DNA of 64,000 nt from JAUUZQ01 sp964538375 (GTDB taxonomy: Bacteria > Bacteroidota > Bacteroidia > Bacteroidales > GCA-2748055): contig CAZIFQ010000007.1 in NCBI GenBank assembly GCA_964538375.1, positions 56,047-120,046 on the forward strand, read 5' to 3'. Position numbers and translations under genes: made by a program. Of this stretch, positions 1 through 9,275 are shown in pieces. Below the pieces are notes generated by a model. It was given only the letters and a program-made list of their open reading frames with translations, was not told where the DNA came from and searched no databases. Every line of letters starts with the position of its first letter. The first letter of the stretch is position 1.

Positions 1-1
1 C

Positions 2-2668
2 TTTAAACTGGATGCAGACGGCGATTCCCTTTATCTGAGTAATTCTTCAGGGAAGATTATCGATTCCCTATTTATAATCACCCAATACCCAAACCATGCT
101 TATGGCAGGATACCGGGAGAGTATTCTGATTGGCACTTATTCGATAAACCCACTCCCGGAGTTGAAAACAGCACGGATTCCTATATTGACTATATGGCCC
201 GTAAACCGGTTTTTTCAACCAATGGAGGTAAATTTACTGCTCCTTTTCAACTCACACTCACTTCCACGGAGCCCAATGATACAATATATTATACCACAGA
301 TGGAACAGAACCGGAAATTACTTCCTCCGTTTATACTGAACTACTTGATGTTTCAGACAACATCGTTGTGCGGGCACGTATCATCAAACACGATTACATC
401 ACTGGCCCGGCAGTAACGAACACATACTTCCAACAATCAAGTAACGGTCTTCCAGTTATTACAATCACTACTGATCCGGATAACATGTTTGACTTCTTTA
501 CTGGTATTTATGAATTAGGACCCAATGCTCAAGACAACTTTCCCTATTTCGAATCCAATTTCTGGAATGACTGGGAGCGACCTGTAAATGTAACAATGTA
601 TGATGGTGATAGCATGGCATTCACTATTGATGCAGGGATAAAAATTTTTGGAGGATGGTCTCGCGGATATCCCCAGAAATCATTTTCAATATTTGCCAGG
701 AGCAAATATGGTGAAGGAAAGATCAAATACCAACTCTTTAAGGATAGGCCAATTTATGAATTTGAGTCTTTCATTCTACGCAACTCCGGTAATGACTGGT
801 TTGGTCAGGAATCACAGGCAGGATCTATGATGCGTGATGTATTAATGACCAAACTGACAAAAAACCTGAATATAGAATCCCAGGGATCACGCCAGGCTGT
901 TGTTTATATCAATGAAGAATATTGGGGGATTTATAATATTCGCGATAAGATCAATGAGCATTTTTTGGCTTCAAATTCCGGGGCAAAACCAGACAATATC
1001 GACCTTCTCGAAACAAACTATAATGTTATCATAGGATCGAACCATCATTATGTGAACCTAATCGATTTTGTCACCTTCAACAGTATGGCTGATAAAAGCA
1101 ACTATAATTATGTGACAACTCAAATGGATATTCAGGATTTTATTAATTACGAACTATCACAAATTTATTTCGATAACAGGGATTGGCCAGGAAATAATAT
1201 AAAATATTGGAGAGAAACAGGACCATCAAGTCGATGGCGTTGGATCATATTTGATACTGATTTTGGATTTGGCTTATGGGACCTAAACAAAGCATACTAT
1301 AATACAATAGAATTTGCAACGGATCCGGATCAAACAAACTGGCCAAACCCGACATGGTCAACACTTCTTCTGAGAAAATTATTAATAAACCAGAAATTTA
1401 AAGAACAGTTTATTAACTCTTTTGCTGATCAGATTAATACAAGCTTTAAAAACAGCGCTGTAACTGACCTCATTGATGAGCTTAAAATGAATATTTACCA
1501 TGAGATGACGAATCATATTGATGTCTGGGGGGGGTCCTTTTCCAATTGGAATAGTAACATAGGTAATATGAAGTCGTTTGCGAATATCAGACCTGCTGCA
1601 ATGCAAAACTTCATCAGGAGTTCATTTAGTACAGGGTCAAAACACGAATTAACGCTTAACTTATCTGACAAAAATAATGGAGCCATCAAGTTAAATACGA
1701 TAATGGTGCGTGAATCTCCCTGGGAGGGAACATATTTCGAGGATATCCCAATAAAACTTACGGCAATCCCATCACCTGGCTATGTTTTCACTGGCTGGTC
1801 GGAAGGAATAAATTCAAAATTGGCCAGTATATATGTCGATCTATCAGCAGCAACAACTATTACAGCTAATTTTGAACCTGATTCAAATCCTGGCAACAGG
1901 GTTATTATCAATGAAATCTGCTATAATTCTGACCCTGTTAATAACACCGAAGATTGGGTTGAACTCTTTAATACCAGCGATCAGTATGTTGATTTGTCAA
2001 ACTGGATTTTAAAGGATGGGGGTTTTAATAATGGTTTTGTGATTCAGGAAGGAACTATTCTTGAGCCAAATCGATATTATGTAATTTGTAGGGATAAATA
2101 TGCCTTGTCTGCAATCCACACAGATATATACAATTACCAGGGGAATTTTGATTTCGGACTAAGCAGCGTGGGCGATGTTGTTTGGCTTCAGAATAGTAAT
2201 GGAGATTCCGAAAACTATCTCACATATGGAATTACTAACCCGTGGCCAATAATACCAGCAGGTAGTGGTTATACCTTGTCATTGCTCTCACCTGAATTGG
2301 ATAATTTCAGTGCAGAATCATGGGCTATCTCAGAAGAACAATACGGAACCCCCGGCAGGTGCAACTATTGCCCTGTAGGTGTCGAAGAAAAACTTTTACC
2401 CGAACAGGAAGATATAATGTTTCAAAACTTCCCCAATCCATTTTCAAACTCAACACGTATCGTGTTTCAGTTAGCCAAATTCCAGCCTGTGAGACTTTCA
2501 GTTTATGACTTAAATGGAAGACTTGTTAATGTTCTATTAAATCAGAATTTAGAAGAAGGATATCATGAAATTGTTTGGGAGCCCCAAGATCTGCATAACG
2601 GAATTTACATCCTGAGGATGGAAACTGTTTCTGCTGTTTCAACTAAACAGATGATTTTAGTAAGATAA
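2..2668 (+). CDS. T9SS-secreted CotH-kinase-domain protein, 5' end outside the window
   Basis: The frame is open to the window edge, so the N-terminus is missing; the first ATG inside (194) is not the true start. Codons 2-193 read like the end of a lamin-tail domain (LDADGDSLYLSNSSG). Then come a chitobiase/Fn3-like segment (about 200-400), a CotH kinase domain (about 500-1600; DWFGQESQAGSMMRDVL, YWGIYNIRDKINEHF, RWIIFDTDFGFG), a divergent InlB B-repeat (about 1740-1880), a second lamin-tail domain (about 1900-2330; INEICYNSDP, EDWVELFNTS) and a T9SS type A sorting domain (about 2430-2668; NFPNPF, GIYILRM). CotH-family proteins are atypical kinases known from spore coats and from exported bacterial proteins. 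Here the sorting tail implies secretion to the cell surface. The substrate is unknown. Confidence 0.88.
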   Translation, partial: FKLDADGDSLYLSNSSGKIIDSLFIITQYPNHAYGRIPGEYSDWHLFDKPTPGVENSTDSYIDYMARKPVFSTNGGKFTAPFQLTLTSTEPNDTIYYTTDGTEPEITSSVYTELLDVSDNIVVRARIIKHDYITGPAVTNTYFQQSSNGLPVITITTDPDNMFDFFTGIYELGPNAQDNFPYFESNFWNDWERPVNVTMYDGDSMAFTIDAGIKIFGGWSRGYPQKSFSIFARSKYGEGKIKYQLFKDRPIYEFESFILRNSGNDWFGQESQAGSMMRDVLMTKLTKNLNIESQGSRQAVVYINEEYWGIYNIRDKINEHFLASNSGAKPDNIDLLETNYNVIIGSNHHYVNLIDFVTFNSMADKSNYNYVTTQMDIQDFINYELSQIYFDNRDWPGNNIKYWRETGPSSRWRWIIFDTDFGFGLWDLNKAYYNTIEFATDPDQTNWPNPTWSTLLLRKLLINQKFKEQFINSFADQINTSFKNSAVTDLIDELKMNIYHEMTNHIDVWGGSFSNWNSNIGNMKSFANIRPAAMQNFIRSSFSTGSKHELTLNLSDKNNGAIKLNTIMVRESPWEGTYFEDIPIKLTAIPSPGYVFTGWSEGINSKLASIYVDLSAATTITANFEPDSNPGNRVIINEICYNSDPVNNTEDWVELFNTSDQYVDLSNWILKDGGFNNGFVIQEGTILEPNRYYVICRDKYALSAIHTDIYNYQGNFDFGLSSVGDVVWLQNSNGDSENYLTYGITNPWPIIPAGSGYTLSLLSPELDNFSAESWAISEEQYGTPGRCNYCPVGVEEKLLPEQEDIMFQNFPNPFSNSTRIVFQLAKFQPVRLSVYDLNGRLVNVLLNQNLEEGYHEIVWEPQDLHNGIYILRMETVSAVSTKQMILVR

Positions 2669-2687
2669 CTGTAGGAAATAACTTACT

Positions 2688-3731
2688 TTATTGGTTATCC
2701 CCATAAGCATTCCAACCCTGCGCCTGCAAAGGAACCGCATTCCCTTCGTCCAGCATCATGATTGCGGTGCCTTTATGGTCAGTTATATTTCCAATTATGC
2801 TCACCCTTGGAATCTCATTCACTTTGTCGTAAGCAGAAAGCGGAACAGTAAACAGCAACTCATAGTCTTCTCCCCCATTCAGGGCAGCAATGAGGGGTTC
2901 CATCTGAAACTCTTCAGCAACGGCACCTGTCTCTTCACTAATAGGAATTTTATCATGATAGATTACACATCCGCAATCAGACTGCTTACAGATGTGCAAT
3001 AGCTCAGACGACAAGCCATCACTTATATCAATCATGGAAGTAGGCACAACACCTTTCTCTCTCAACTCCAACAAAACATCCACCCTGGGCTCTGGCTTTA
3101 AGAACCTGCCAACAACGTAATCATAACCACCAAGCACGGGTTGAATGCTTGCGTCTTCTTCAAATAATTTCTTCTCTCTCTCCAACACCTTAAGTCCCAT
3201 AAAAGCCGCACCCAGATCCCCTGTAACACATATCAAATTGTTATTTTGCGCACCACTACGGTATACTATCTCTTTCGGAAGAGCTGTCCCAAGAGCCGTT
3301 ATAGAAATACAAAGTCCGGTTACCGAAGCAGAAGTATCACCCCCTACCATATCCACTTTATACTCATCGCATGCCAGTTGAACCCCTTCATAAAATTCTT
3401 CCATAGCTTCCACAGAAAACTTTCCGGAAATAGCCACAGAAATTGTGATTTGCTTTGGCACTGCATTCATGGCATATACATCAGAAATATTTACCATCAC
3501 TGCCTTGTATCCAAGGTGCTTCAAGGGAGTATACATCAAATCAAAATGAACTCCTTCCATCAATAAATCTGTAGTAATAACCTGGTTTTCAGCACCAATG
3601 TTAATCACTGCAGCATCATCGCCAACTGCCTTAAGGGTAGAATCCTGGTGTATACTGAATTTCTTTGTGAGATGCTCAATCAAGCCAAATTCTCCCATCT
3701 CTTCGATGGACTTTATTGCTTTCTTTTTCAT
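2688..3731 (-). CDS. thiL: Thiamine-monophosphate kinase ThiL
   Basis: 347 aa, the usual ThiL length. ThiL phosphorylates thiamine monophosphate to the active cofactor thiamine diphosphate with ATP in the cytoplasm. Visible signatures are the metal/phosphate-binding GDDAAVI near residue 38, the DLLMEGVHFDL stretch, the GGDTSAS motif, and ISDGLSSEL plus LNGGEDYELLFTV in the C-terminal half, all typical of the PurM/ThiL superfamily. The gene stands alone, convergent with the CotH gene and divergent from sufB; the 148-bp divergent spacer holds -7 boxes for both directions. Other thiamine genes are absent, except for the YjbQ homologue at 11413, whose family can show thiamine phosphate synthase activity. 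Confidence 0.93.
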   Translation of the reverse strand: MKKKAIKSIEEMGEFGLIEHLTKKFSIHQDSTLKAVGDDAAVINIGAENQVITTDLLMEGVHFDLMYTPLKHLGYKAVMVNISDVYAMNAVPKQITISVAISGKFSVEAMEEFYEGVQLACDEYKVDMVGGDTSASVTGLCISITALGTALPKEIVYRSGAQNNNLICVTGDLGAAFMGLKVLEREKKLFEEDASIQPVLGGYDYVVGRFLKPEPRVDVLLELREKGVVPTSMIDISDGLSSELLHICKQSDCGCVIYHDKIPISEETGAVAEEFQMEPLIAALNGGEDYELLFTVPLSAYDKVNEIPRVSIIGNITDHKGTAIMMLDEGNAVPLQAQGWNAYGDNQ

Positions 3732-3770
3732 GTCAAAATCTGTGTATTTAACAGTCGTATTTACCTGCTA

Positions 3771-3804
3771 TTTGCAAATGTAAGAACAAGTTTTTGTATA
3801 TTTG
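3771..3804 (+). promoter_or_regulatory. Candidate promoter of the suf operon
   Basis: TTTG at 3771-3774 and TATATTTG at 3797-3804 match the Bacteroidota -33/-7 boxes. The 22-bp spacer is slightly longer than the usual 19-21. The -7 box lies 75 bp before the sufB ATG, leaving room for an untranslated leader. No IscR/SufR-like operator was recognised. Confidence 0.45.
3775..3782 (-). promoter_or_regulatory. Candidate -7 box for thiL
   Basis: On the minus strand this reads TACATTTG, matching the Bacteroidota -7 consensus TAnnTTTG, about 44 bp before the thiL start. No convincing -33 TTTG is seen. Confidence 0.4.
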
Positions 3805-3879
3805 CCATTATTTTAAATTAATCTATTTAAACCGAACAACACACGAGAAAGTGAAGAGAGAAACGGGAGAGATTATACA

Positions 3880-5328
3880 ATGACAAGTGAACAGGATAAA
3901 ATAATAAACGAAGTAACCGGGAACGACTATAAATACGGGTTTGAAACACTCATTGAAACAGAAACCCTTCCCAAAGGACTAAATGAAGAAATAGTCAGGG
4001 CAATTTCTGCCAAGAAAGATGAACCTGAATGGATGACTGAACTACGAATAAAGGCATTCAGGCATTGGCAAACCATGCAAATGCCAGACTGGGCCCATCT
4101 GAAAATACCCAAAATAGATTACCAGGATATCATCTATTATGCGGCACCAAAACAGAAACCGTCCCTAGACAGTCTCGATGATGTGGATCCGGAGCTAATC
4201 GACACCTTTAATAAGTTGGGAATTCCTTTGGAGGAACAAAAACTGATGACGGGTGTTGCAGTAGATGCTGTTATGGACAGCATTTCGGTAAAGACCACCT
4301 TTTCAGAAACCCTGGCCAAGCTGGGAATTATATTCTGCTCTTTCAGTGACGCGGTAAAGAATTATCCCGATCTGGTGAAAAAATATATGGGGAGCGTTGT
4401 TCCTTATACAGACAACTTCTTTGCAGCACTAAACTCTGCTGTTTTCAGCGATGGTTCTTTCTGCTTCATCCCCAAAGGAGTGAGATGTCCGATGGAACTT
4501 TCCACCTATTTCAGAATTAATGCAGCCAATACCGGACAATTTGAAAGAACACTGATTGTGGCAGAAGACGATTCATACGTGAGTTACCTGGAGGGATGCA
4601 CCGCTCCGCAACGTGATGAAAATCAATTACATGCTGCCATTGTGGAAATTGTTACCATGGAAAATGCAGAAGTGAAATATTCCACTGTACAGAATTGGTA
4701 CCCGGGTAATAAGGACGGAGTAGGAGGTATATATAATTTCGTAACGAAGCGGGGAATCTGCAAAGGAGATAACTCCAAGATTTCCTGGACACAGGTGGAG
4801 ACGGGCTCAGCAATTACATGGAAATATCCAAGTTGCATATTGAAAGGCGATAATACAACTGCAGAGTTTTATTCTGTGGCTGTTACTAATAACTACCAGC
4901 AGGCAGATACCGGTACGAAGATGATCCACATTGGGAAAAACTCAAAGAGTGTCATCGTTTCAAAAGGGATCAGCGCAGGGAAGAGTCAAAACTCCTACCG
5001 TGGACTTGTAAAAGTGCTAAAGGGAGCGGAAAATGCCCGTAATTTTTCTCAATGCGATAGCTTGCTACTTGGAGATAAATGCGGCGCTCACACCTTTCCC
5101 TACATTGAGGTTGATAACGATTCTGCAATCGTAGAACATGAAGCAACGACCTCAAAAATTGGAGAAGATCAGATATTCTATTGTAATCAGCGAGGTATAG
5201 AAACAGAAAATGCCATTGGCCTGATAGTAAATGGCTACGCAAAAGAAGTCCTGAATAAGCTCCCCATGGAATTTGCCGTTGAAGCCCAAAAACTGCTGGC
5301 AATTTCATTGGAAGGTAGTGTAGGATAA
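3880..5328 (+). CDS. sufB: Fe-S cluster assembly scaffold protein SufB
   Basis: 482 aa. SufB is the scaffold of the SufBC2D complex on which Fe-S clusters are built from SufS/SufE-delivered sulfur. The N-terminal SufBD extension is followed by the right-handed beta-helix core. Recognisable family stretches include SDGSFCFIPKGVRCPMELST, YLEGCTAPQRDENQLHAA and NFSQCDSLLLGDKCGAHTFP, the last holding the conserved cysteine near the C-terminus. It is the first gene of the operon sufB-C-D-S-E-DUF59. A 78-bp gap containing a 20-bp palindrome separates it from sufC. Confidence 0.97.
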   Translation: MTSEQDKIINEVTGNDYKYGFETLIETETLPKGLNEEIVRAISAKKDEPEWMTELRIKAFRHWQTMQMPDWAHLKIPKIDYQDIIYYAAPKQKPSLDSLDDVDPELIDTFNKLGIPLEEQKLMTGVAVDAVMDSISVKTTFSETLAKLGIIFCSFSDAVKNYPDLVKKYMGSVVPYTDNFFAALNSAVFSDGSFCFIPKGVRCPMELSTYFRINAANTGQFERTLIVAEDDSYVSYLEGCTAPQRDENQLHAAIVEIVTMENAEVKYSTVQNWYPGNKDGVGGIYNFVTKRGICKGDNSKISWTQVETGSAITWKYPSCILKGDNTTAEFYSVAVTNNYQQADTGTKMIHIGKNSKSVIVSKGISAGKSQNSYRGLVKVLKGAENARNFSQCDSLLLGDKCGAHTFPYIEVDNDSAIVEHEATTSKIGEDQIFYCNQRGIETENAIGLIVNGYAKEVLNKLPMEFAVEAQKLLAISLEGSVG

Positions 5329-5344
5329 AAATGCATATCTGTAA

Positions 5345-5364
5345 AGAGGTGGCATGCCACCTCT
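5345..5364. repeat. Perfect 20-bp palindrome (REP-like) between sufB and sufC
   Basis: AGAGGTGGCA followed by its reverse complement TGCCACCTCT. It is flanked by GTA and TAC, so a slightly longer hairpin is possible. It shares the GGCATGCC core and the within-operon position with 8788-8807. The form resembles the REP-type palindromes that RAYT (TnpA-REP) transposases mobilise; no such transposase gene is in the window. Confidence 0.7.
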
Positions 5365-5406
5365 CATACAAATAGAAAGAATTTAAAAAAAGACAAATAT
5401 TAGACG

Positions 5407-6165
5407 ATGTTATCTATAAAAGACCTAAAAGTAAAAGTAGAAGGAAGAGATATCCTGAAGGGTATCAACATTGATGTGAAGCCGGGAGAAGTTCATGCTA
5501 TCATGGGACCGAATGGTTCGGGTAAGAGTACACTGGCGGCTACATTGGCGGGAAAAGATACCTTTGAAGTTACCAGTGGAGAGGTAAGATACTTAGGGAA
5601 AGATTTATTGGATCTTTCACCAGAAGATCGAGCAAGAGAGGGAATATTTCTTGGTTTTCAGTATCCTGTTGAAATTCCAGGTGTCAGTATGGTGAACTTT
5701 CTGAGAACAGCGCTGAATGAGCATATGAAATACAAGGGGGAGAAACCGCTGTCAGCAGGCGACTTTCTGAAGCTTATGCGTGAGAAAAAAGAACTGGTAG
5801 ATATCAATTCTGATCTTACCAGCCGTTCAGTGAATGAAGGATTCTCAGGCGGTGAGAAGAAAAAAAATGAGATCTTCCAGATGGCATTGCTAAATCCGAG
5901 ACTGGCGATTCTTGATGAGACCGATTCAGGACTCGACATTGATGCGCTTCGAATTGTTGCCAAGGGAGTGAATAACCTAAGGTCGAAAGACAATGCTATC
6001 ATAGTTATTACGCACTACCAAAGATTGCTTGATTATATAGTCCCAGACTATGTGCACGTACTTTACAATGGAAAAATTGTCAAGTCGGGTGACAAGACAC
6101 TGGCTTATGAACTGGAAAAAAATGGGTATGACTGGATTCGCCAGGAATCAGACATCAATGTGTAA
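5407..6165 (+). CDS. sufC: Fe-S cluster assembly ATPase SufC
   Basis: 252 aa ABC-type ATPase that energises the SufBCD scaffold. It has Walker A GPNGSGKST near residue 35, the Q-loop region GFQYPVEIPGVS, the signature SGGEKKKNE characteristic of SufC, Walker B LAILDETDSGLD and a switch histidine in VITHYQRLL. It has no membrane segments, so it is not a transporter ATPase. It lies 16 bp before sufD. Confidence 0.97.
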   Translation: MLSIKDLKVKVEGRDILKGINIDVKPGEVHAIMGPNGSGKSTLAATLAGKDTFEVTSGEVRYLGKDLLDLSPEDRAREGIFLGFQYPVEIPGVSMVNFLRTALNEHMKYKGEKPLSAGDFLKLMREKKELVDINSDLTSRSVNEGFSGGEKKKNEIFQMALLNPRLAILDETDSGLDIDALRIVAKGVNNLRSKDNAIIVITHYQRLLDYIVPDYVHVLYNGKIVKSGDKTLAYELEKNGYDWIRQESDINV

Positions 6166-6181
6166 AAGAAGAATTAAGTAG

Positions 6182-7555
6182 ATGAAGACCATTACGGAAA
6201 CAACTGATACTGTGAAGAAGTTCCTCGATCTGTATCGAGAGAACAGGGAGCTTATTGTCGGTTCAGAACCCGCTCAAATATCTGAGTTAAGAGATAAAGC
6301 CATTAAGCACTTTGGAGAAATTGGATTTCCAATAAAGAAGGACGAAAAATATAAGTATACGCATCTTGAACCTATGTTCAATGGTTCACTCTCCACCAGG
6401 ATTCAGCCAAGAAAATTGAAATTTGACCTGGAAGATATTTTCAGATGTGACGTTCCCTCCTTAGAGACAGACGTACTTCTGGTTCTTAATGGACATTACT
6501 ATACTGCCACAGGGGAAAAACTTATTGAGAAGGATAATGGCATTATAATAGGTAGCCTGGCTGAAGCAATTCGCAAATATCCAAAACTTCTGCTGAAGCA
6601 TTACGGCCAGTATGCAGAATTGAAAAACGAGCCCTTTGTGGCCCTGAACACAGCCTGCTCAAAAGATGGAATATTTTTGTATGTTCCTGAAAACCAGGTA
6701 ATGGAGAAGCCCGTCCAGGTTATTAACCTTTTACTTTCTGATGAGAATGAGATGGTACAACATCGCAACCTCTTCATTGCTGAGAAAAACAGTAAGGCAG
6801 AAGTGATCATCTGTGACCATACCCTTTCTCCGCATATGTTCCTTACCAATTCCGTTTCAGAAATCTCTATCGCAGAAAATGCCAGTGTGGATGTATTGCG
6901 ACTACAGAATGAACACAATAATTCTGTTCAAATCACCAATACCTGGATCAATCAAGAAAAAGATTCAACTGGTAGGCACAGCACCATCACGCTGAATGGG
7001 GGAAAGGTTCGAAACAACCTGAATGTAAAATTAGATGGAGAAGGAGCCACCAATAATGCGCTCGGACTTTACCTTATTGATAAGCAGCAGCACGTAGATA
7101 ACTTCACAGTGATAGAGCACCTGAAACCTAATTGCGTTTCCAACCAACATTACAAAGGTGTACTTGATGATATTGCAACAGGGTCCTTTACCGGGAAAAT
7201 CCACGTATTTCCAGACGCGCAGAAGACCGCCGCCTTCCAGTCCAATAAAAATATCCTGCTGTCGAAAGATGCCAAAATGCATACAAAGCCACAATTGGAG
7301 ATCTATGCAGATGACGTGAAATGTAGTCATGGTGCCACAGTAGGACAGCTGGATGAAAATGCACTTTTCTACTTACAGGCGCGTGGTATTCCAAAATCAG
7401 AAGCCAAGTTAATGATGATGTTTGCATTTGCTTCAGAAGTGATCTCAGGCATTAAAGAAGAGACATTGAGGAACAGGATTCAGGATCTTGTGAATAAACG
7501 ACTACGTGGTGAATTATCACGCTGCAAGAATTGTGCAATCAATTGTTACGACTAA
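6182..7555 (+). CDS. sufD: Fe-S cluster assembly protein SufD
   Basis: 457 aa paralogue of SufB and partner in the SufBC2D scaffold. The N-terminal helical region is followed by the SufBD beta-helix. Late motifs KTAAFQSNKNILLSKDA, PQLEIYADDVKCSHGATVG and LFYLQARGI are typical of SufD and include the histidine region used at the SufB-SufD interface. The C-terminal end CKNCAINCYD is cysteine-rich, which is unusual for SufD and could be a local metal site (inference). Confidence 0.95.
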   Translation: MKTITETTDTVKKFLDLYRENRELIVGSEPAQISELRDKAIKHFGEIGFPIKKDEKYKYTHLEPMFNGSLSTRIQPRKLKFDLEDIFRCDVPSLETDVLLVLNGHYYTATGEKLIEKDNGIIIGSLAEAIRKYPKLLLKHYGQYAELKNEPFVALNTACSKDGIFLYVPENQVMEKPVQVINLLLSDENEMVQHRNLFIAEKNSKAEVIICDHTLSPHMFLTNSVSEISIAENASVDVLRLQNEHNNSVQITNTWINQEKDSTGRHSTITLNGGKVRNNLNVKLDGEGATNNALGLYLIDKQQHVDNFTVIEHLKPNCVSNQHYKGVLDDIATGSFTGKIHVFPDAQKTAAFQSNKNILLSKDAKMHTKPQLEIYADDVKCSHGATVGQLDENALFYLQARGIPKSEAKLMMMFAFASEVISGIKEETLRNRIQDLVNKRLRGELSRCKNCAINCYD

Positions 7556-7565
7556 TAATAGTTCA

Positions 7566-8786
7566 GTGAGCTTAGATATAGCATCCATACGAAGGGATTT
7601 TCCCATACTTAGCCAGCAGGTTTACGATAAACCACTGATCTACCTGGACAATGGTGCCACCACCCAAAAACCAAAGATTGTTCTGGAAACCTTGCAAGAC
7701 TTATATACCAGGAAGAACAGTTCTATACACAGGGGCATCCACTTTTTAAGCGAGCAGATGACTGAATTGTATGAAGAAGCAAGGGATACGGTCAGGGAAT
7801 TTATCAATGCCCTCTCCACAACAGAGATCGTTTTTACCCATGGAACTACCAGTGCCATTAATGCAGTGGCCTTCTCGTTTGGTGAAAAATATGTGAATGA
7901 AGGAGATGAAATACTTATCTCCAATATGGAACACCATTCCAACATTGTACCCTGGCAGATGCTCTGTGAAAGAAAAAATGCCATCCTGAAAATCATTCCT
8001 TTTAATGACAAAGGAGAGCTCATGATGGAGACTTACAAAAATCTGCTTACAGATAGAACAAAGATAGTAGCAGTAAACTATGCCTCGAACTCCCTTGGGA
8101 CAGTGAATCCGGTAAAAGAGATGATCGTGTGCGCACACGAAAAGAATATTCCCGTATTGATCGATGGAGCACAGATTGTTCAGCACGGACCCGTGGATGT
8201 ACAAGATCTGGATTGCGATTTCTTCGTCTTCTCCGGTCATAAAGTTTTCGGGCCAACAGGCATCGGAGTGCTTTATGGTAAAGAGCAACTATTGGAAGCA
8301 TTACCGCCATACCAGGGAGGCGGAGACATGGTAGATTGTGTGACCATGGAGAAAACTACCTACAACGAATTACCCTATAAATTTGAGGCAGGTACAATGC
8401 ATTATACCGGTGCTATCGGACTTGGAAAAGCACTTGAATACGTTAGCAACCTGGGTATTGAAAATATTGTTAAGTACGAGAATGAGCTACTTCAATATGC
8501 CACTAAAAAACTCCTGGAAATTGATGGCTTAAAGATTTACGGAAATGCAGATCACAAGATTAGTGTTCTTTCTTTTTTATTAGGAGATGTGCACCCCTAT
8601 GATGCTGGGATGGTCCTGGATAAGATGGGTATTGCCGTTCGTACAGGAACACATTGTACCCAACCCGTAATGGACCATTATAAAATCAGTGGAACAATCA
8701 GGGCATCAATGGTTTTTTATAATACAATTGAAGAGATTGACGCGCTGGTGGCTGGATTGCACAGAATAAAAAAAATGTTTTCGTAA
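7566..8786 (+). CDS. sufS: SufS cysteine desulfurase
   Basis: Group II cysteine desulfurase, PLP-dependent, which converts cysteine to alanine and hands the sulfur to SufE. Visible sites are the PLP lysine in SGHKVFGPTGIGVLYG and the catalytic cysteine in RTGTHCTQP. I chose the GTG at 7566, giving about 406 aa beginning VSLDIASIRRDFPIL, because the family starts close to the DFPIL stretch and this start sits 10 bp after sufD. An in-frame ATG at 7506 would overlap sufD by 50 bp and add about 20 unconserved residues. A palindromic repeat follows at once in the 48 bp before sufE. Confidence 0.94.
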   Translation: MSLDIASIRRDFPILSQQVYDKPLIYLDNGATTQKPKIVLETLQDLYTRKNSSIHRGIHFLSEQMTELYEEARDTVREFINALSTTEIVFTHGTTSAINAVAFSFGEKYVNEGDEILISNMEHHSNIVPWQMLCERKNAILKIIPFNDKGELMMETYKNLLTDRTKIVAVNYASNSLGTVNPVKEMIVCAHEKNIPVLIDGAQIVQHGPVDVQDLDCDFFVFSGHKVFGPTGIGVLYGKEQLLEALPPYQGGGDMVDCVTMEKTTYNELPYKFEAGTMHYTGAIGLGKALEYVSNLGIENIVKYENELLQYATKKLLEIDGLKIYGNADHKISVLSFLLGDVHPYDAGMVLDKMGIAVRTGTHCTQPVMDHYKISGTIRASMVFYNTIEEIDALVAGLHRIKKMFS

Positions 8787-8787
8787 T

Positions 8788-8807
8788 GGTCGAGGCATGC
8801 CTCGACC
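8788..8807. repeat. Perfect 20-bp palindrome (REP-like) between sufS and sufE
   Basis: GGTCGAGGCA followed by its reverse complement, one base after the sufS stop. It has the same GGCATGCC centre as 5345-5364 but different arms, as if arm bases had changed in compensating pairs. Confidence 0.7.
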
Positions 8808-8834
8808 CTACATAAAATTATGTAACTGAAATAT

Positions 8835-9263
8835 ATGCCTACATTAAACACCATACAAGACCAAATCATCGAAGAATTTTCAATCTTCACTGATTGGTTA
8901 GATAAATATGATTACCTGATTGAGCTGGGAAATGATCTGCCTGGTATAAAAGATTCCTTAAAAACAGATGACAACCTCATCAATGGATGCCAGTCGAAAG
9001 TATGGTTAAATGCAGATTATCGCGATGGAAAAGTCTGGTATGAAGCAGATAGTGATGCGATAATAGTTAAGGGTATCGTTGCACTGATGGTAAAAGCACT
9101 TAGCGGGCAGACTCCCGATGAGATTGTTTCCAATAACCTTTACTTTATTGATAAGATCGGACTTAAACAAAACCTATCCCCAACGCGTTCTAATGGTCTC
9201 CTGGCCATGGTAAAAAAGATGAAGCTATATGCGTTGGCCTACCAGGCAATAAACAAGAAGTAA
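8835..9263 (+). CDS. sufE: Sulfur acceptor protein SufE
   Basis: 142 aa, normal for SufE. It takes persulfide from SufS and passes it to SufB. The acceptor cysteine is in LINGCQSKVWL near residue 52, and the helical C-terminus (QNLSPTRSNGLLAMVKKMK) fits the family. It stops 12 bp before the DUF59 gene. Confidence 0.95.
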   Translation: MPTLNTIQDQIIEEFSIFTDWLDKYDYLIELGNDLPGIKDSLKTDDNLINGCQSKVWLNADYRDGKVWYEADSDAIIVKGIVALMVKALSGQTPDEIVSNNLYFIDKIGLKQNLSPTRSNGLLAMVKKMKLYALAYQAINKK

Positions 9264-9275
9264 AAGGTTGAAAAG

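Noticed and set aside
7746..8288. Open frame of 180 codons on the minus strand within sufS
   Set aside because: Opposite the catalytic core of SufS; no signal, domain or promoter. Treated as a shadow.
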